Both the position numbers and the translations under genes were made by a program. Under the pieces are notes generated by a model, which was given only the letters and a program-made list of their open reading frames with translations, was not told where the DNA came from and searched no databases. Of a stretch of 64,000 nucleotides of DNA, positions 29,736-40,406 are shown piece after piece (positions within the stretch are counted from its first letter, which is position 1; each line of letters opens with the position of its first letter). This DNA comes from Anisakis pegreffii (taxonomy: Eukaryota > Nematoda > Chromadorea > Rhabditida > Anisakidae), in contig JAPYMA010000726.1 in assembly GCA_035041965.1 (NCBI GenBank), positions 62,001-126,000 on the forward strand, given 5' to 3'.

Positions 29736-31879
29736 CTGAAATCGAACAAAACCATTGTTATCTCAAAAGTTATCTCAGAACACAAAACGCGAACACATGT
29801 TTCGACGCATAAATACCCGTAGAGCATGTCCACCACAAAAAATACACTCTCAATCGTTGGGGTCACGTCGAAGATGTGTTCAAAATCATTTGGAACGCTA
29901 AAAAATAGCAGATTCATTGCTGAGCAGAGTAAATGCCAATTACGTAAACGTTTTGCGAACGAGTCGTGGACGCTGCGCGCGCGTTTGCCATCGTTACACT
30001 ACAGTAGGTGGTCGGTCGCTTGTTCATCTCTCCGATTTGAACACTGTTATGGAACAGCGCTATCAATTGCTGGATCGAAATACACCGATGAGACCGCGTT
30101 ATGTTGCAAGGTAGTGATGGATGGCATCCCATCGAAGTTCGGTGGAGATTCAGACATTCGGATTCCGAACGAACTGAATTTTGAAATTCAGCCGGAATAC
30201 CGAATACTGGAATGTTGAATGATCGATTTGGGTCGGATTCCAACTGATTGTGAGCGGAAATTTCGTTCCGATACAGTCACTAGTAAGAAGTTTGGGCAAC
30301 TGGAGACAACTGAATGCCGAAATCAGAGCAGTGCCCTCGAACAAGTCACCGACACGTTCAGTGACCCACTGAATCGTTTAGGACAATCGGCTACTTCAAA
30401 ATACAATAGCACCTGACAAAAGCATTCACAAATACGAATGAAATGGTTTTAGTAAATGGTTTGGAATAGAAAAGGAAGAACAAATGAATTGGGTTGAACA
30501 ACTCTAAATTTTTTGCTAGTTTAGTTTAATTTTTTTTGTTTAGAATATAAAATTAGATGAAATAGGCTAAAGACGTTCACGAGGTGTAATTGTGACTCGG
30601 ATGATCGATGCATTTTCTGTGCTTATGCATATAATGCAAACAAAATACATATCAGTGGAGTAACGTTTGCAAATGCTGAATTAAGTGTTTCCTACTTCTG
30701 CATTCGAATCGTTAACAATTTCTTCAATCCGGACATAAAGCTGCATTTTTCCTCATCTCGTAATAATTCTCACGCATTTTGCCTTAAGTAAGTCGAACCA
30801 TCCATCCATCCATCAACGTTGTTTCAACCATCACGTTTGTTTTCATTAAATGAAACCGAAAATTTATCATCCTCAACCCGGACTACGGCAGCGAGTATGG
30901 TTTTCACAAATCCTATTCCTTGATTTAGCACTTGCAGCCAGAATCAACACACCCAATCACAGTGACACGGAAAATTCGATTCCTAACTACTATCGACGAG
31001 CTAAAAGGCACCAACCAACTCATTGGCTGACCCGGATTCGGCAACATTAATTGCCAGTGCTATCAATGATCGATGCTAAACAAATTTTTTCAACGCTTGT
31101 GCGACATGAACCCGCAATATAAATATTGTTACTTGGACATCGAGTGGTTGTTTTGTGAATCGCTGCGAACGATTGGCGGAATATTTATATTACTAGAGTT
31201 ATGATTATTTATTGGATTGATATTTGGCTACGATTAATTATGCAAAATATTCATGGCTACCAGTTAATTACTCGGTTGTTTTCGGTTGGCCTGCTCGCCT
31301 AGCCAGCGGGATGGCGTAAATTGAGGCTGAAACAATGTGCACGGAAACGTGAGCATTGTGGCCAGCAACGTTACAAGCGTTTGATAGCCTGGCCAATCCA
31401 GGTAATCCAGGTATTAATGATCGGTGCTAAGCAAATCTTTTCAACGCTTGTGCGACATGAACCCGCAATATACCAACATCTCATCTAATACTTTGTATCT
31501 GAGATATCACAGCCACTACTATTCAATCTCCACTGAATTGCGCTCAGTGGAGTTTGTTATCACTAAGCGTTGAATTTCCACCGCTCACCGAATTGTACTC
31601 ACAATCAGTTGAATCACTGTGCTCAGTTCATAACATGTTTTTATATTTTTCGGTGCATATAATGCGAAAGTGATTTCAATAAGCCTGTTTATTGGTATAC
31701 ATTCAGAAGCAGCATTAGTGTCAAAGAAAATCTAACAAAAAAAGACCACCTTAATGAATTGTCCATTCTCGAGTTATCTTGATATGTCGCCACTTAAAAT
31801 ATAGATATTCGCAGATCTATATATTACCGTAAAACTTTGCAAAGATATTTTATAGAAAGGTAGTTTCCGAAAAATTTTT
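29736..31879. other. Intergenic with dispersed repeat fragments
   Basis: No gene is supportable. The first 300 bases presumably include the hel-1 promoter. A (CCAT)3-type run lies near 30800. Two similar segments at 31061-31121 and 31411-31472 share TTTTCAACGCTTGTGCGACA and the bases after it. The part 31311-31412 reappears inverted at 54031-54132, marking a mobile or dispersed repeat. Confidence 0.5.
31061..31472. repeat. Direct repeat pair within a dispersed repeat element
   Basis: Segments 31061-31121 and 31411-31472 are about 90% identical over 60 bp (core CTTGTGCGACATGAACCCGC). The intervening part includes a stretch found in inverted orientation at 54 kb. This suggests direct terminal repeats of an element, but no open frame survives. 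Confidence 0.6.
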
Positions 31880-32366
31880 CCAGCTAAAGGCTGTCAAAGT
31901 GAAAATCTTGATCAGCAAAATTGTTTCAGGATTACAACGATGGCATGATGGGCGTTTAAACTGAACTCATTGTATCCATATTCCATCATTAATAGCTCAT
32001 AAGCACAACACAAACATAGACTAATGCGCATACGGTCTATAAGTTTTTGGTGCATTTCGTTGTAATTTTTAACGTAAATTATTATCTTTGAGCTTTCAAC
32101 ACATGCCTTCATTTCTGTGGAAATGTGGACGCAAATTAAGTCGCATTTGAAAATTTGTCGGTATACTGTATCTTATTTATCACCTTATACTTTACAAGGT
32201 TCTTGTGCTATATCGTTAAAATTGTATTCATAAGCTATTCGAGGAAAGTTAAAACCGTCAAGCGCGTATGCGAAGACGTTGCTCGTAATAATTTCCATCA
32301 GGAAATATTTATTTATAAGAGAAAACGTGGATAGGTTTTGGTTGTTCACAATCACTAATGTTTCCA
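31880..32366. repeat. Flanking repeat A, copy 1
   Basis: This sequence lies upstream of lectin gene 1. Its right part (GTCGGTATACTGTATCTTAT, then TACAAGGTTCTTGTGCTATA, then GCGAAGACGTTGCTCGTAAT) recurs at 37838-38018 and 43790-44021. The left part (CAGCTAAAGGCT region) also recurs near 43510. It marks the boundary of the tandem-duplicated unit. Confidence 0.85.
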
Positions 32367-32688
32367 TTCCACAGTTTTGGGAAAATGTTCTATTCTGTTC
32401 CATTCCCCCCTTTTTCTGCTCTCTTCCCAACCCCCCCCCCAATATTCAAACCGTTTTGTTCGGTTCTGTTCTGCTACTCGAACTGCTCCGTTCTGTTCTA
32501 TTCGTGTTCTCTCCGCCAGAAACGCACAACTACAAAAATAGTGACAATTACGGTTGGAAAGGTGTTTTTTTGGTTGAAATAATGCAAAACGAACATGAAT
32601 TGGGATGGGAGAAGATTGTCCACGCAAACAGTCGAGATGCTTAGGCGCTGATGATAGGGAAAAACGAAAATTAAAAACACGATGGTAA
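32366..32688. mobile_element. Non-autonomous transposon insertion (GAACAG-rich, hAT-like MITE), copy 1
   Basis: Lectin copy 1 carries about 320 bp here that copy 2 lacks: the flanks TTTTGGTTGTTCACAA and ATGGTAACGCAACGATCTGA are nearly contiguous at 38780-38825. The insert starts TAATGTTTCCATTCC and is full of TTCTGTTCTATTC-type motifs and long C-runs, like the elements at 37564 and 45580. No target-site duplication was confirmed. Confidence 0.6.
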
Positions 32689-33024
32689 CGCAACGATCTG
32701 ATCTGATTCCAACGATACTGAATTTTGAATTAAATGGAAATAAATTGAAAAATGCTAAGTGCATGGCAACGAAATAAACGGATCGGCAAGTTTTCTGCTC
32801 AGACAAAAAATACTTCACGTTGAAACTGATTTTCGTTGAGAGCCTCAAACAGCATTTTGCACAAACAGCATTTTGAATGAATCATAAGTCCATCTCTAGC
32901 CTTTTAAAAATATGTCGATCATTTTGGTCGAAGTTAACTTAACATTTATCATGCCCTAATTCTGTCTGCATCACATTACCGTTTCATCTTTGCTCATGTA
33001 AAAGCACTGAAAAATCCCTCTCTT

Positions 33025-33700
33025 TCAAGCATTGGCTGGCAGCTGAGATGGAACCGATGACTGATCGATGGTATCATTATATCGAGCATAATTATGATGA
33101 GGTTGATGAAGTCCTATCATAAAACCATTCTGCAGGATTTTTGTTCCATTCACAAGTGAACCTTTTTTGATACATTCATTTTTAGGTTTGATAATGTCCA
33201 TTTGTATATTTTGTCGGGCGATTTTGCTTAGTTGAGGCGCTATAGCTATTTTATTAAAGCCATCCCAACTAGCGCTGAGGTGCTCATTGATATGCATTTG
33301 ATCACTACAGATCAATAGATATTATGCATTACTATAGAAATATAGGTTTGATACATTTAAGCCTACCGTCTTCTCAAGTTTGCTCGGTAACATAGTGATG
33401 GTTGTATATCATTCGATCGAACAGAATCTCGGCTTTCGAAAAATGAAAAATTCGCCGAGAAATTCTGCCTCTGCGAGGAGATATAGGTATTTTCCTGATG
33501 CTGTAGATGTTAGATCATTCATACCTACCGTACTCTCAGCTTTGACCATTAACATATCAATTTCTTCACACCAGTCGATCGAGCAGTATCTTTGCATTCA
33601 GAAAAAATATATTTTGACAGGAGATTTTGCATAGTTCAGGAACTATAGCTGTTCTATTAAAGCTGAGTCAACTTGAGCTGAGATGCTCATTGATATGCAT
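33025..33700. repeat. Two ~402-bp tandem units upstream of lectin gene 1
   Basis: The motif GATATGCATTTGATCACTA followed by AGATCAAT recurs at about 33290 and 33692, marking a tandem unit of about 402 bp. The same arrangement appears upstream of lectin gene 2 (39150-39826) and, inverted and more diverged, at 58781-59510. Open frames crossing it are by-products of the repeat. Confidence 0.7.
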
Positions 33701-34106
33701 TTGATCACTATAGATCAATTGATATTATACAGTGCCATAGAAATAGGAACTGTTTTTATGGATGCGTCTCGATTTAGGTTCGGCGATTCATCTAAAGGCT
33801 TGCACACTTCACTCTGTGCAGTTAATCTGTCCCAAATTGGCACCATAACCGAGAAGTTTCTAAAAATGAGCGGTTGACCTGTCCGTCTGATATAGTTTTA
33901 GCAGCATCATGAACGAGTTGTTCCTCATTCGAAAGGAAAAACCGTCATGTTGTATGCAGAGAACAAAAAAGGTTAAGTTACCACTGATTTGCATTTAACG
34001 TTGTCGATAAAATCAGGCGTTCGATGAAGTGGGGAGGATCCATCCGATAATGGCAGTATGATGAATTGCATGGCAACGAGTTGTTTTTACGAGCATTTGA
34101 TTGCGG

Positions 34107-34113
34107 TATAAAA
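34107..34113 (+). promoter_or_regulatory. TATA box of lectin gene 1
   Basis: TATAAAA inside GCGGTATAAAAGGC, 168-174 bases before the ATG. It would place transcription start near 34137. It is identical in the second copy, at 40233-40239. Confidence 0.6.
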
Positions 34114-34280
34114 GGCTTCGTACCGTTGACAGAAGCACAACTCGTCAGTGTCAAAGCCAGTTACCGCACGAACACTGTCATTTTCTCAATCCATCCATCC
34201 TTCTCCAAACTGCTCCACTTGTTGTTAACACCACAAATCAGATATTGTAGCTCAGTTGTAAAGCTGCTTAACCAAGCCAA

Positions 34281-36173
34281 ATGTGGTCTGCACTGCGAGC
34301 TTATCTACTGATCGTTCTGGTACAGTTTTCAACCATATGAATGCACTTTGCAGAAATTTGAGTTCTCGGTTAAGAAGCCTTGTATGAAACATTGCAGATT
34401 TTAGACAGAGCTTATAAGTTTAGCCAAATTACCTCTTCGATGCTGTTCAATGTGCAAAAGAGCACACTGATACCTTATTCAGGTACATAGTCAACAATCC
34501 GAGATCGCCTACGTGCATTTCTACAACGTATCTGTTTATTTACGCGATAGTGTAAAACATCAAAACATACCCTCTGTGATGAAATGTGCTGAGGAATGTT
34601 ATTACCTGAAAAGCAAATGCAATGCATTCGAATATCACCAAGATCAACAATGCGTTATGTATCGTGTCGTCGACAACGGTGGTGGATCTTATGTGTCCAG
34701 TATATACATCAGAAATGTTCAGTCAATTCCAGTTCCGAGCATTTGCCCTTCCGAGGCATTTCTTAAGAAAATCATCAAGGCTCTCGGTGAGTCTCTTGTG
34801 CTGGACAATCGAGTTGGTAAATAAAAAAGATTGTGATCAACGCTGTGAAACTCAGCAGCGATTCGTATTAATCGTGATTTGATCTTTCAATCATTTCGCA
34901 AGCATCGGGGCAAGATAATGAATACCTCGTCAGAAATTTTTTCCATAGTAATTCACTTTCGAATCAAACCAGAAAAAGAACTGGAACGACCTATCCAACT
35001 TATACATCGTCTTCAGGTCTAATTGCGTGTCCTCAGGGCTTCAAGTATTATCAAGTGAAACAGAAATGCTTTACAGAGGTGAGAATGTCAAAACCTGTGC
35101 CAGGTTTCAATTGCTTTGACAACAGCTAAAACCTGGAATGACTTGAAGGATTCAGCTGATTTAATAGCGTCATCATCCAATGCATTATCGCATGCTGTCT
35201 ACGCAAAATTCCTAATCTTCTTTTCCGATGCTTGAATTTTGAACCGCATTGGGTGCGTATTGCTCAATTTTCGTCGAAAAGTTGTATGGCTTTTAATAAT
35301 TTCAGTATAACGCGCCGCAAGAATTCACGACATATCAAGAACTTTGTAAAGTATACGATCATCACATATCACTGACTCCGGCGGTGATTCGAAACGAACA
35401 GGAGAATGCTGTTGTAACGAGTAGGCGCTGTGAATGTTCTCCCCAGAAATGATTAACAGCATTTCAGATTCGGAAGTTGCCCCTTTGTCTCTGAGTCATA
35501 AGTGCTAGATGCTGAGGAGTCATCTGACTTCTGGATTTCAGATTCGAAGTTAGACGCCTTCCAATATCTTACCAGGCGGACTCTGCTTCTGTGATAAACG
35601 ATGGAAGCGACGAGGGTGATATACATGTCTACGTCTAATCTGAGCCTCACTTCAGACTCTGATCTAACTCAAAACAGAGCTGCGGATAATTTTTCAGCAA
35701 GGATTATGCACTTGACCAGATGAGATTTGTATAATGCCAGCTATGAGTAGGCTTACGTCACCTAAGCAACCTTAGCTGAAGCCCTTATACGTATTACTAA
35801 ACGTCATAAAAGACTCAAATGTTAGCACTGAAAGACATGTAGTTTGTCGTGGAGTTATTTATCTAGGTCTGAATTATTTGGACTAGAACTGAGCAACATG
35901 AACGCATTTTACCTAACAGCTTTGTATCATTTGATTACAGGCGTAGATGGTTTCGAGACAGGAGGAATGTGGCTTTCTCGTGAGAACATCAATTCGGCAT
36001 GGTATTGGAGAAATGGAGATCTGGTAATTTATGCGAATTGGGCATCCGGACAGCCATCCGACGACGGTAACTGCGCAATGATCAATACGAATGGATATTG
36101 GTCAACATGCGATTGTGACCTCATCAGTTCTCTCCCGTTTATCTGTCAAGGAGATGCTTTTCCTCCAGTATGA
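34281..36173 (+). CDS. Secreted PAN/apple-like plus C-type lectin domain protein, copy 1
   Basis: Predicted extracellular carbohydrate- or protein-binding protein of 288 residues. Five exons join in phase: 34281-34319, 34483-34786, 34903-35078, 35306-35420 and 35941-36173. Exon 1 is a signal peptide (MWSALRAYLLIVL, cleavage near residue 16). Exon 2 is PAN/apple-like, with Cys48, 52, 59 and 70 in MKCAEECYYLKSKCNAFEYH. Exon 3 is a Thr/Ser/Tyr linker and the lectin start CPQGFKYYQVKQKCF (Cys157, Cys170). Exons 4-5 complete the lectin fold: Cys187, WLSRENINSAWYW, YANWASGQPSDDGNC, YWSTCDC and FICQ. The usual EPN/QPD triplet is QPS and the WND motif is WST, so calcium-dependent sugar binding is doubtful. 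An acceptable poly(A) signal, AATAAA, lies at 36264. The family call is firm from the motifs; the ligand is unknown. See also the near-identical gene 6,126 bp downstream. Confidence 0.85.
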
Positions 36174-36269
36174 TCACAACGGTTCCATGCCTGATCGTGA
36201 CGCTTGTGTTTCCTCTTGATTGATCGACCACTTAGCCAAAGCTTTGAGTTTTAATAATCTGATAATAAA

Positions 36270-37837
36270 AGGATGATAGCTGTCAATTGCTGTATGCTGG
36301 CAATCTACACTGCGGTTTCGAACGTTAACAATTCCTGCAAGGGTCGAAACGAGTTGTACGGTTCAACTGCTCTACTGAACTGTGTAATGCTGGGCAAAGC
36401 TAGCTCCGTGTAGTTTTGAATGATAAACGCAACTAATGAAAACGTCCTGAGAGACTTGATTCCGAATCCAAGAACGCCTTGACTGTTCTCACAAAGGTTT
36501 TAAAAAGTCCTTATTTAATATTGAACAAATCAGTGTATGGAGATATGCCATTGCATCTTCTCACACGAACACTGAGAAAGAGGAAATCTCAAAAGGAAAT
36601 CAAAACTCCGATAAACTCAAATTCGAATCAAACCAAAATTAACTGTTTGCTGATCAAGATCAAATTACATCAAGATTAAGTTCATTCATCTCAAACCTAT
36701 TGAATATGAGGTCATTTCATGTCGTGTAAAAGTTGAGTTCAACAGAAATTACATCACGTTGAAATTTATGACAGTGGAACCATCTAAATCTGTTTCGGAA
36801 TAAAGCTAAATGCAGCAAGATCGTAGTTGTTTGAGACGTCATTTAAAGTCAATTCAAAATCAGTGCAAAATAGATTAGCGACAATTCCCGGTTACCTTTC
36901 TCAAGACAAACACCTTGAATTCGTGAGTCGAGGTCAGAGGAGTTTAAATCAATCAAACAGATTGAATTCGCTTAGTGCCGTCTGGCTTCTACATATTAGC
37001 TGATCACTCGAGTGCTAACAAAGACATGCAATTGACGAATAAACGATCAATAATGAACGGTCCATTCGCTAACTTTTTGGTGCACTTCTTTGCAATTCTT
37101 AGTTGAGATTATTATCTTCGAGTTTTCACTACTTCTGAAAAAATTGATTGAGCTCACAATCAGTCGGAATCCAATCGAAGTTTCGGTCAGATTTTGCCCA
37201 ACAACCTAGTTATAATTTGTTAGTGCTGATAATATCAGAAAGTAATTTTGGCTCTTTCGGATTTTGATCAAATCGGCTTTCCAGCATTCCAAAATCGCTA
37301 CTCCAAACAAGTTTCAAAATTCTTCGATCGGAGTGCGAGAGAATTCACATGTTGAGTGTTCGAAATTTGTTACTCGGACCAATCATCGAAATTCTTCGGT
37401 CGGTAATATTACTGTTCATCAGCATATATTCATGATTACGGTCTGCGAAAACCTGACGAACAAAGGACCACAAATGAACCGTCTGTTCGCTAGTGTTCAT
37501 ATTAAGTTTGCGTTTAAAATTCTGATCTTCGCAGACGTATGACTATTAAACTTACAAAGAGTCGTGTTAGGGATGTCTCTATTCCAAATAAAATGTTCTA
37601 TACCTGTTTGTTCCACGGAATAGAATAGAACAGATCGTAATTGAGTACGGAACAGTTTGGAACAGAACAGAACCATTTTTGATCGTCTTAAAAGAGAATA
37701 GAACAGTTTCCAACAAACTTTTGCTGTTCTTTAAACTGTTCTTTTTGAATACTGCACTGAGATAGATCATCATTGTTATACTATTGCTATATTTGAAGAG
37801 TACTGTGCGAGTTCTCTTCAATGCCGAAGAGAAGTAT
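36270..37837. other. Spacer between lectin copies, no gene seen
   Basis: The first 400 bases match the sequence after copy 2 (42396-42790) and then diverge. The stretch 37140-37330 has TCGGAATCC/TTTCGG repeats like those at 8.2 and 30.2 kb. A GAACAG-type element fragment lies at 37564-37750. Confidence 0.5.
37564..37750. mobile_element. hAT-like MITE fragment (GAACAG-rich), copy 2
   Basis: It begins TTAGGGATGTCTCTATTCC, which resembles a hAT-superfamily terminal repeat (TAGGGATG). It continues with repeated GGAATAGAATAGAACAG and GGAACAGAACAGAACC motifs. The opposite terminus was not found, so it appears truncated. Confidence 0.5.
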
Positions 37838-38018
37838 GCAAGTCGTATTTGAAAATTTAAGGGTATACTGTATCTTATTGATCACCTTATACTTTACAAG
37901 GTTCTTGTGCTATATCGTTAAAATTGTGCTCATAAGCTATTCGAAGAAAGTTAAAACCGTCAAGCGTGTATGCGAAGACGTTGCTCGTAATAATTTCCAT
38001 AGTGATAAGAGAAAATAT
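37838..38018. repeat. Flanking repeat A, copy 2
   Basis: About 95% identical to 32140-32330 and 43812-44000, from GTATACTGTATCTTATTGAT to CGTAATAATTTCCAT. It ends abruptly after AGAGAAAATATG, where a 750-bp insertion begins. Confidence 0.85.
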
Positions 38019-38765
38019 GTGTAAAAGATTAGGAGGCACTATGTGAGGGAGTAGGCCCTAAATGGAAGGCTAAACCTTTTTTTGTGGAAGGTAAGGAAGA
38101 GTCCCTCCTAAGGTTACAATACAACAACACAACAATATGATAGATCACGATGTTGATCACAACTGAGTCGATTAGTGACGAGTGATGATATGATATGGTG
38201 AATAAGTGAGTGACGAGTAATAGCACAGGACGACGTGTCGGAGATAGATGAGTGACTGTAGAATAATAAATTGCCAATAATGGTGAGTGAGGAATGATGC
38301 GGCGGAACTGTAATGACAGTTAGATTAGCGGTGTGGATGGTTGGCGCTAGTTAGCGCACAACAATGCTTTGGCGCTGGTTAGCACCCGGCTACACTTTGG
38401 CGCCATTAGCGCCCAGCGACAATTTGGTGCTGCTTTGCACCCAGGAAGCCTTTGACGCCGATTGGCACCCGATTATGGTTTGGTGCAGATTTGCACCCTG
38501 GAACTATTTGGTGCTGTTTAACACCCGGCTACGGTTTGGCACCGGTTGGCGCCCTGCAACGTTGGGTCGAATGGGAAAGGTAACACACCTAGCCGCTTTT
38601 TGCTTCTTCTTTTATACTGTTTGATGCTCGAGAGTTCCACCCTTTTCTCAAGGAAATTGTTTTGTCTTCGCTGATTCCGGCCATTATCAGCCTTTTGAAT
38701 TAGTGAATGTTTTGAGAGATTTGTATGTTTATTCTTTTCTCGCTTATTTCGCTGATGAAGAGACA
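38018..38765. mobile_element. About 750-bp insertion unique to the second lectin unit
   Basis: Repeat A at 38018 and the sequence GGATAGTTTTTGGTTGTTCA at 38770 are contiguous in the first unit (32320-32350), so this segment is an insertion. It contains the hairpin array at 38340-38563 and no supportable gene. ATATG occurs at both borders and could be a short target duplication. No recognised transposase or terminal repeats were seen. Confidence 0.6.
38340..38563. repeat. Array of eight ~28-bp hairpin-forming units
   Basis: Eight degenerate tandem units begin TTTGG(C/T)GC and contain a short inverted repeat. Unit 3 pairs GGCGC with GCGCC, while units 4 and 6 pair GGTGC with GCACC, a compensatory change. 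Other units have one mismatch in the stem. Each unit ends in a variable CC(C/A)GG(C/A)-like spacer. It is more GC-rich than its surroundings. Confidence 0.75.
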
Positions 38766-39149
38766 ATATGGATAGTTTTTGGTTGTTCACAACCATTAAT
38801 AGCACAATGGTAACGCAACGATCTGATCTGATTCCAACGATTCTGAATATTGAATTAAAAGGAAAAAAATTGAAAAATGCTAAGTGCATGGCAACGAAAT
38901 AAACGGATCGGCAAGCTTTCTGCTCGGACAAAAAATACTTCACGTTGAAACTGATTTTCGTTGAGAGCCTCAAACAGCATTTTGCACAAACAGCATTTTG
39001 AATGAATCATAAGTCCATCTCTAGCCTTTTAAAAATATGTCGATCATTTTGGTCGAAGTTAACTTAACATTTATCATGCCCTAATTCTGTCTGCATCACA
39101 TTACCGTTTCATCTTTGCTCATGCAAAAGCACTGAAAAATCCCTCTCTT

Positions 39150-39826
39150 TCAAGCATTGGCTGGCAGCTGAGATGGAACCGATCACTGCTCGATGGTATC
39201 ATTATATCGAGCATAATTATGATGAGGTTGATGAAGTCCTATCATAAAACCATTCTGCAGGATTTTTGTTCCATTCACAAGTGAACCTTTTTTGATACAT
39301 TCATTTTTAGGTTTGATAATGTCCATTTGTATATTTTGTCGGGCGATTTTGCTTAGTTGAGGCGCTATAGCTATTTTATTAAAGCCATCCCAACTAGCGC
39401 TGAGGTGCTCATTGATATGCATTTGATCACTACAGATCAATAGATATTATGCATTAGTATAGAAATATAGGTTTGATACATTTAAGCCTACCGTCTTCTC
39501 AAGTTTGCTCGGTAACATAGTGATGGTTGTATATCATTCGATCGAACAGAATCTCGGCTTTCGAAAAATGAAAAACTCGCCGAGAAATTCTGCCTCTGCG
39601 AGGAGATATAGGTATTTTCCTGATGCTGTAGATGTTAGATCATTCATACCTACCGTACTTTCAGCTTTGACCATTAACATATCAATTTCTTCACACCAGT
39701 CGATCGAGCAGTATCTTTGCATTCAGAAAAAAATATATTTTGACAGGAGATTTTGCATAGTTCAGGAGCTATAGCTGTTCTATTAAAGCTGGGTCAACTT
39801 GAGCTGAGATGCTCATTGATATGCAT
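39150..39826. repeat. Two ~402-bp tandem units upstream of lectin gene 2
   Basis: Near-identical counterpart of 33025-33700, shifted by about 6,126 bp. A few substitutions and a one-base indel in an A-run are visible. Confidence 0.8.
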
Positions 39827-40232
39827 TTGATCACTATAGATCAATTGATATTATACATTGCCATAGAAATAGGAACTGTTTTTATGGCTGCGTCTCGATT
39901 TAGGTTCGGCGATTCATCTAAAGGCTTGCACACTTCACTCTGTGCAGTTAATCTGTCCCAAATTGGCACCATAACCGAGAAGTTTCTAAAAATGAGCGGT
40001 TGACCTGTCCGTCTGATATAGTTTTAGCAGCATCATGAACGAGTTGTTCCACATTCGAAAGGAAAAACCGTCATGTTGTATGCACAGAACAAAAAATGTT
40101 AAGTTACCACTGATTTGCATTTAACGTTGTCGATAAAATCAGGCGTTCGATGAAGTGGGGAGGATCCATCCGATAATGGCAGTATGATGAATTGCATGGC
40201 AACGAGTTGTTTTTACGAGCATTTGATTGCGG

Positions 40233-40239
40233 TATAAAA
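40233..40239 (+). promoter_or_regulatory. TATA box of lectin gene 2
   Basis: TATAAAA in the same GCGGTATAAAAGGC context as copy 1, 168-174 bases before the ATG at 40407. The surrounding promoter is essentially unchanged between copies. Confidence 0.6.
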
Positions 40240-40406
40240 GGCTTCGTACCGTTGACAGAAGCACAACTCGTCAGTGTCAAAGCCAGTTACCGCACGAACA
40301 CTGTCATTTTCTCAATCCATCCATCCTTCTCCAAACTGCTCCACTTGTTGTTAACACCACAAATCAGATATTGTAGCTCAGTTGTAAAGCTGCTTAACCA
40401 AGCCAA

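Noticed and set aside
33380..33634. Repeated frames at 33380, 39505 and (inverted) 58918-59505 that look like a protein family
   Set aside because: They follow the 400-bp DNA repeat in several frames and orientations, so the similarity is at the DNA level; no domain is recognised.
34250..34280. TAGCTCAGTTGTAAAGC before the lectin ATG as a tRNA A-box
   Set aside because: No B-box at tRNA spacing and no acceptor-stem pairing. It is part of the lectin 5' leader.
34066..34311. 81-residue plus-strand frame before each lectin gene
   Set aside because: It spans the TATA box and 5' leader and overlaps the true start ATG in another frame; it is a by-product of the promoter.
35453..35650. 65-residue minus-strand frame present identically in both lectin units (also at 41579-41776)
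   Set aside because: It lies wholly in intron 4 of the lectin genes. Its repetition is explained by the tandem duplication, and the peptide has no domain features.
38340..38563. Hairpin array as a CRISPR locus
   Set aside because: Units are contiguous and degenerate with no constant repeat/unique spacer pattern, and the context is eukaryotic.
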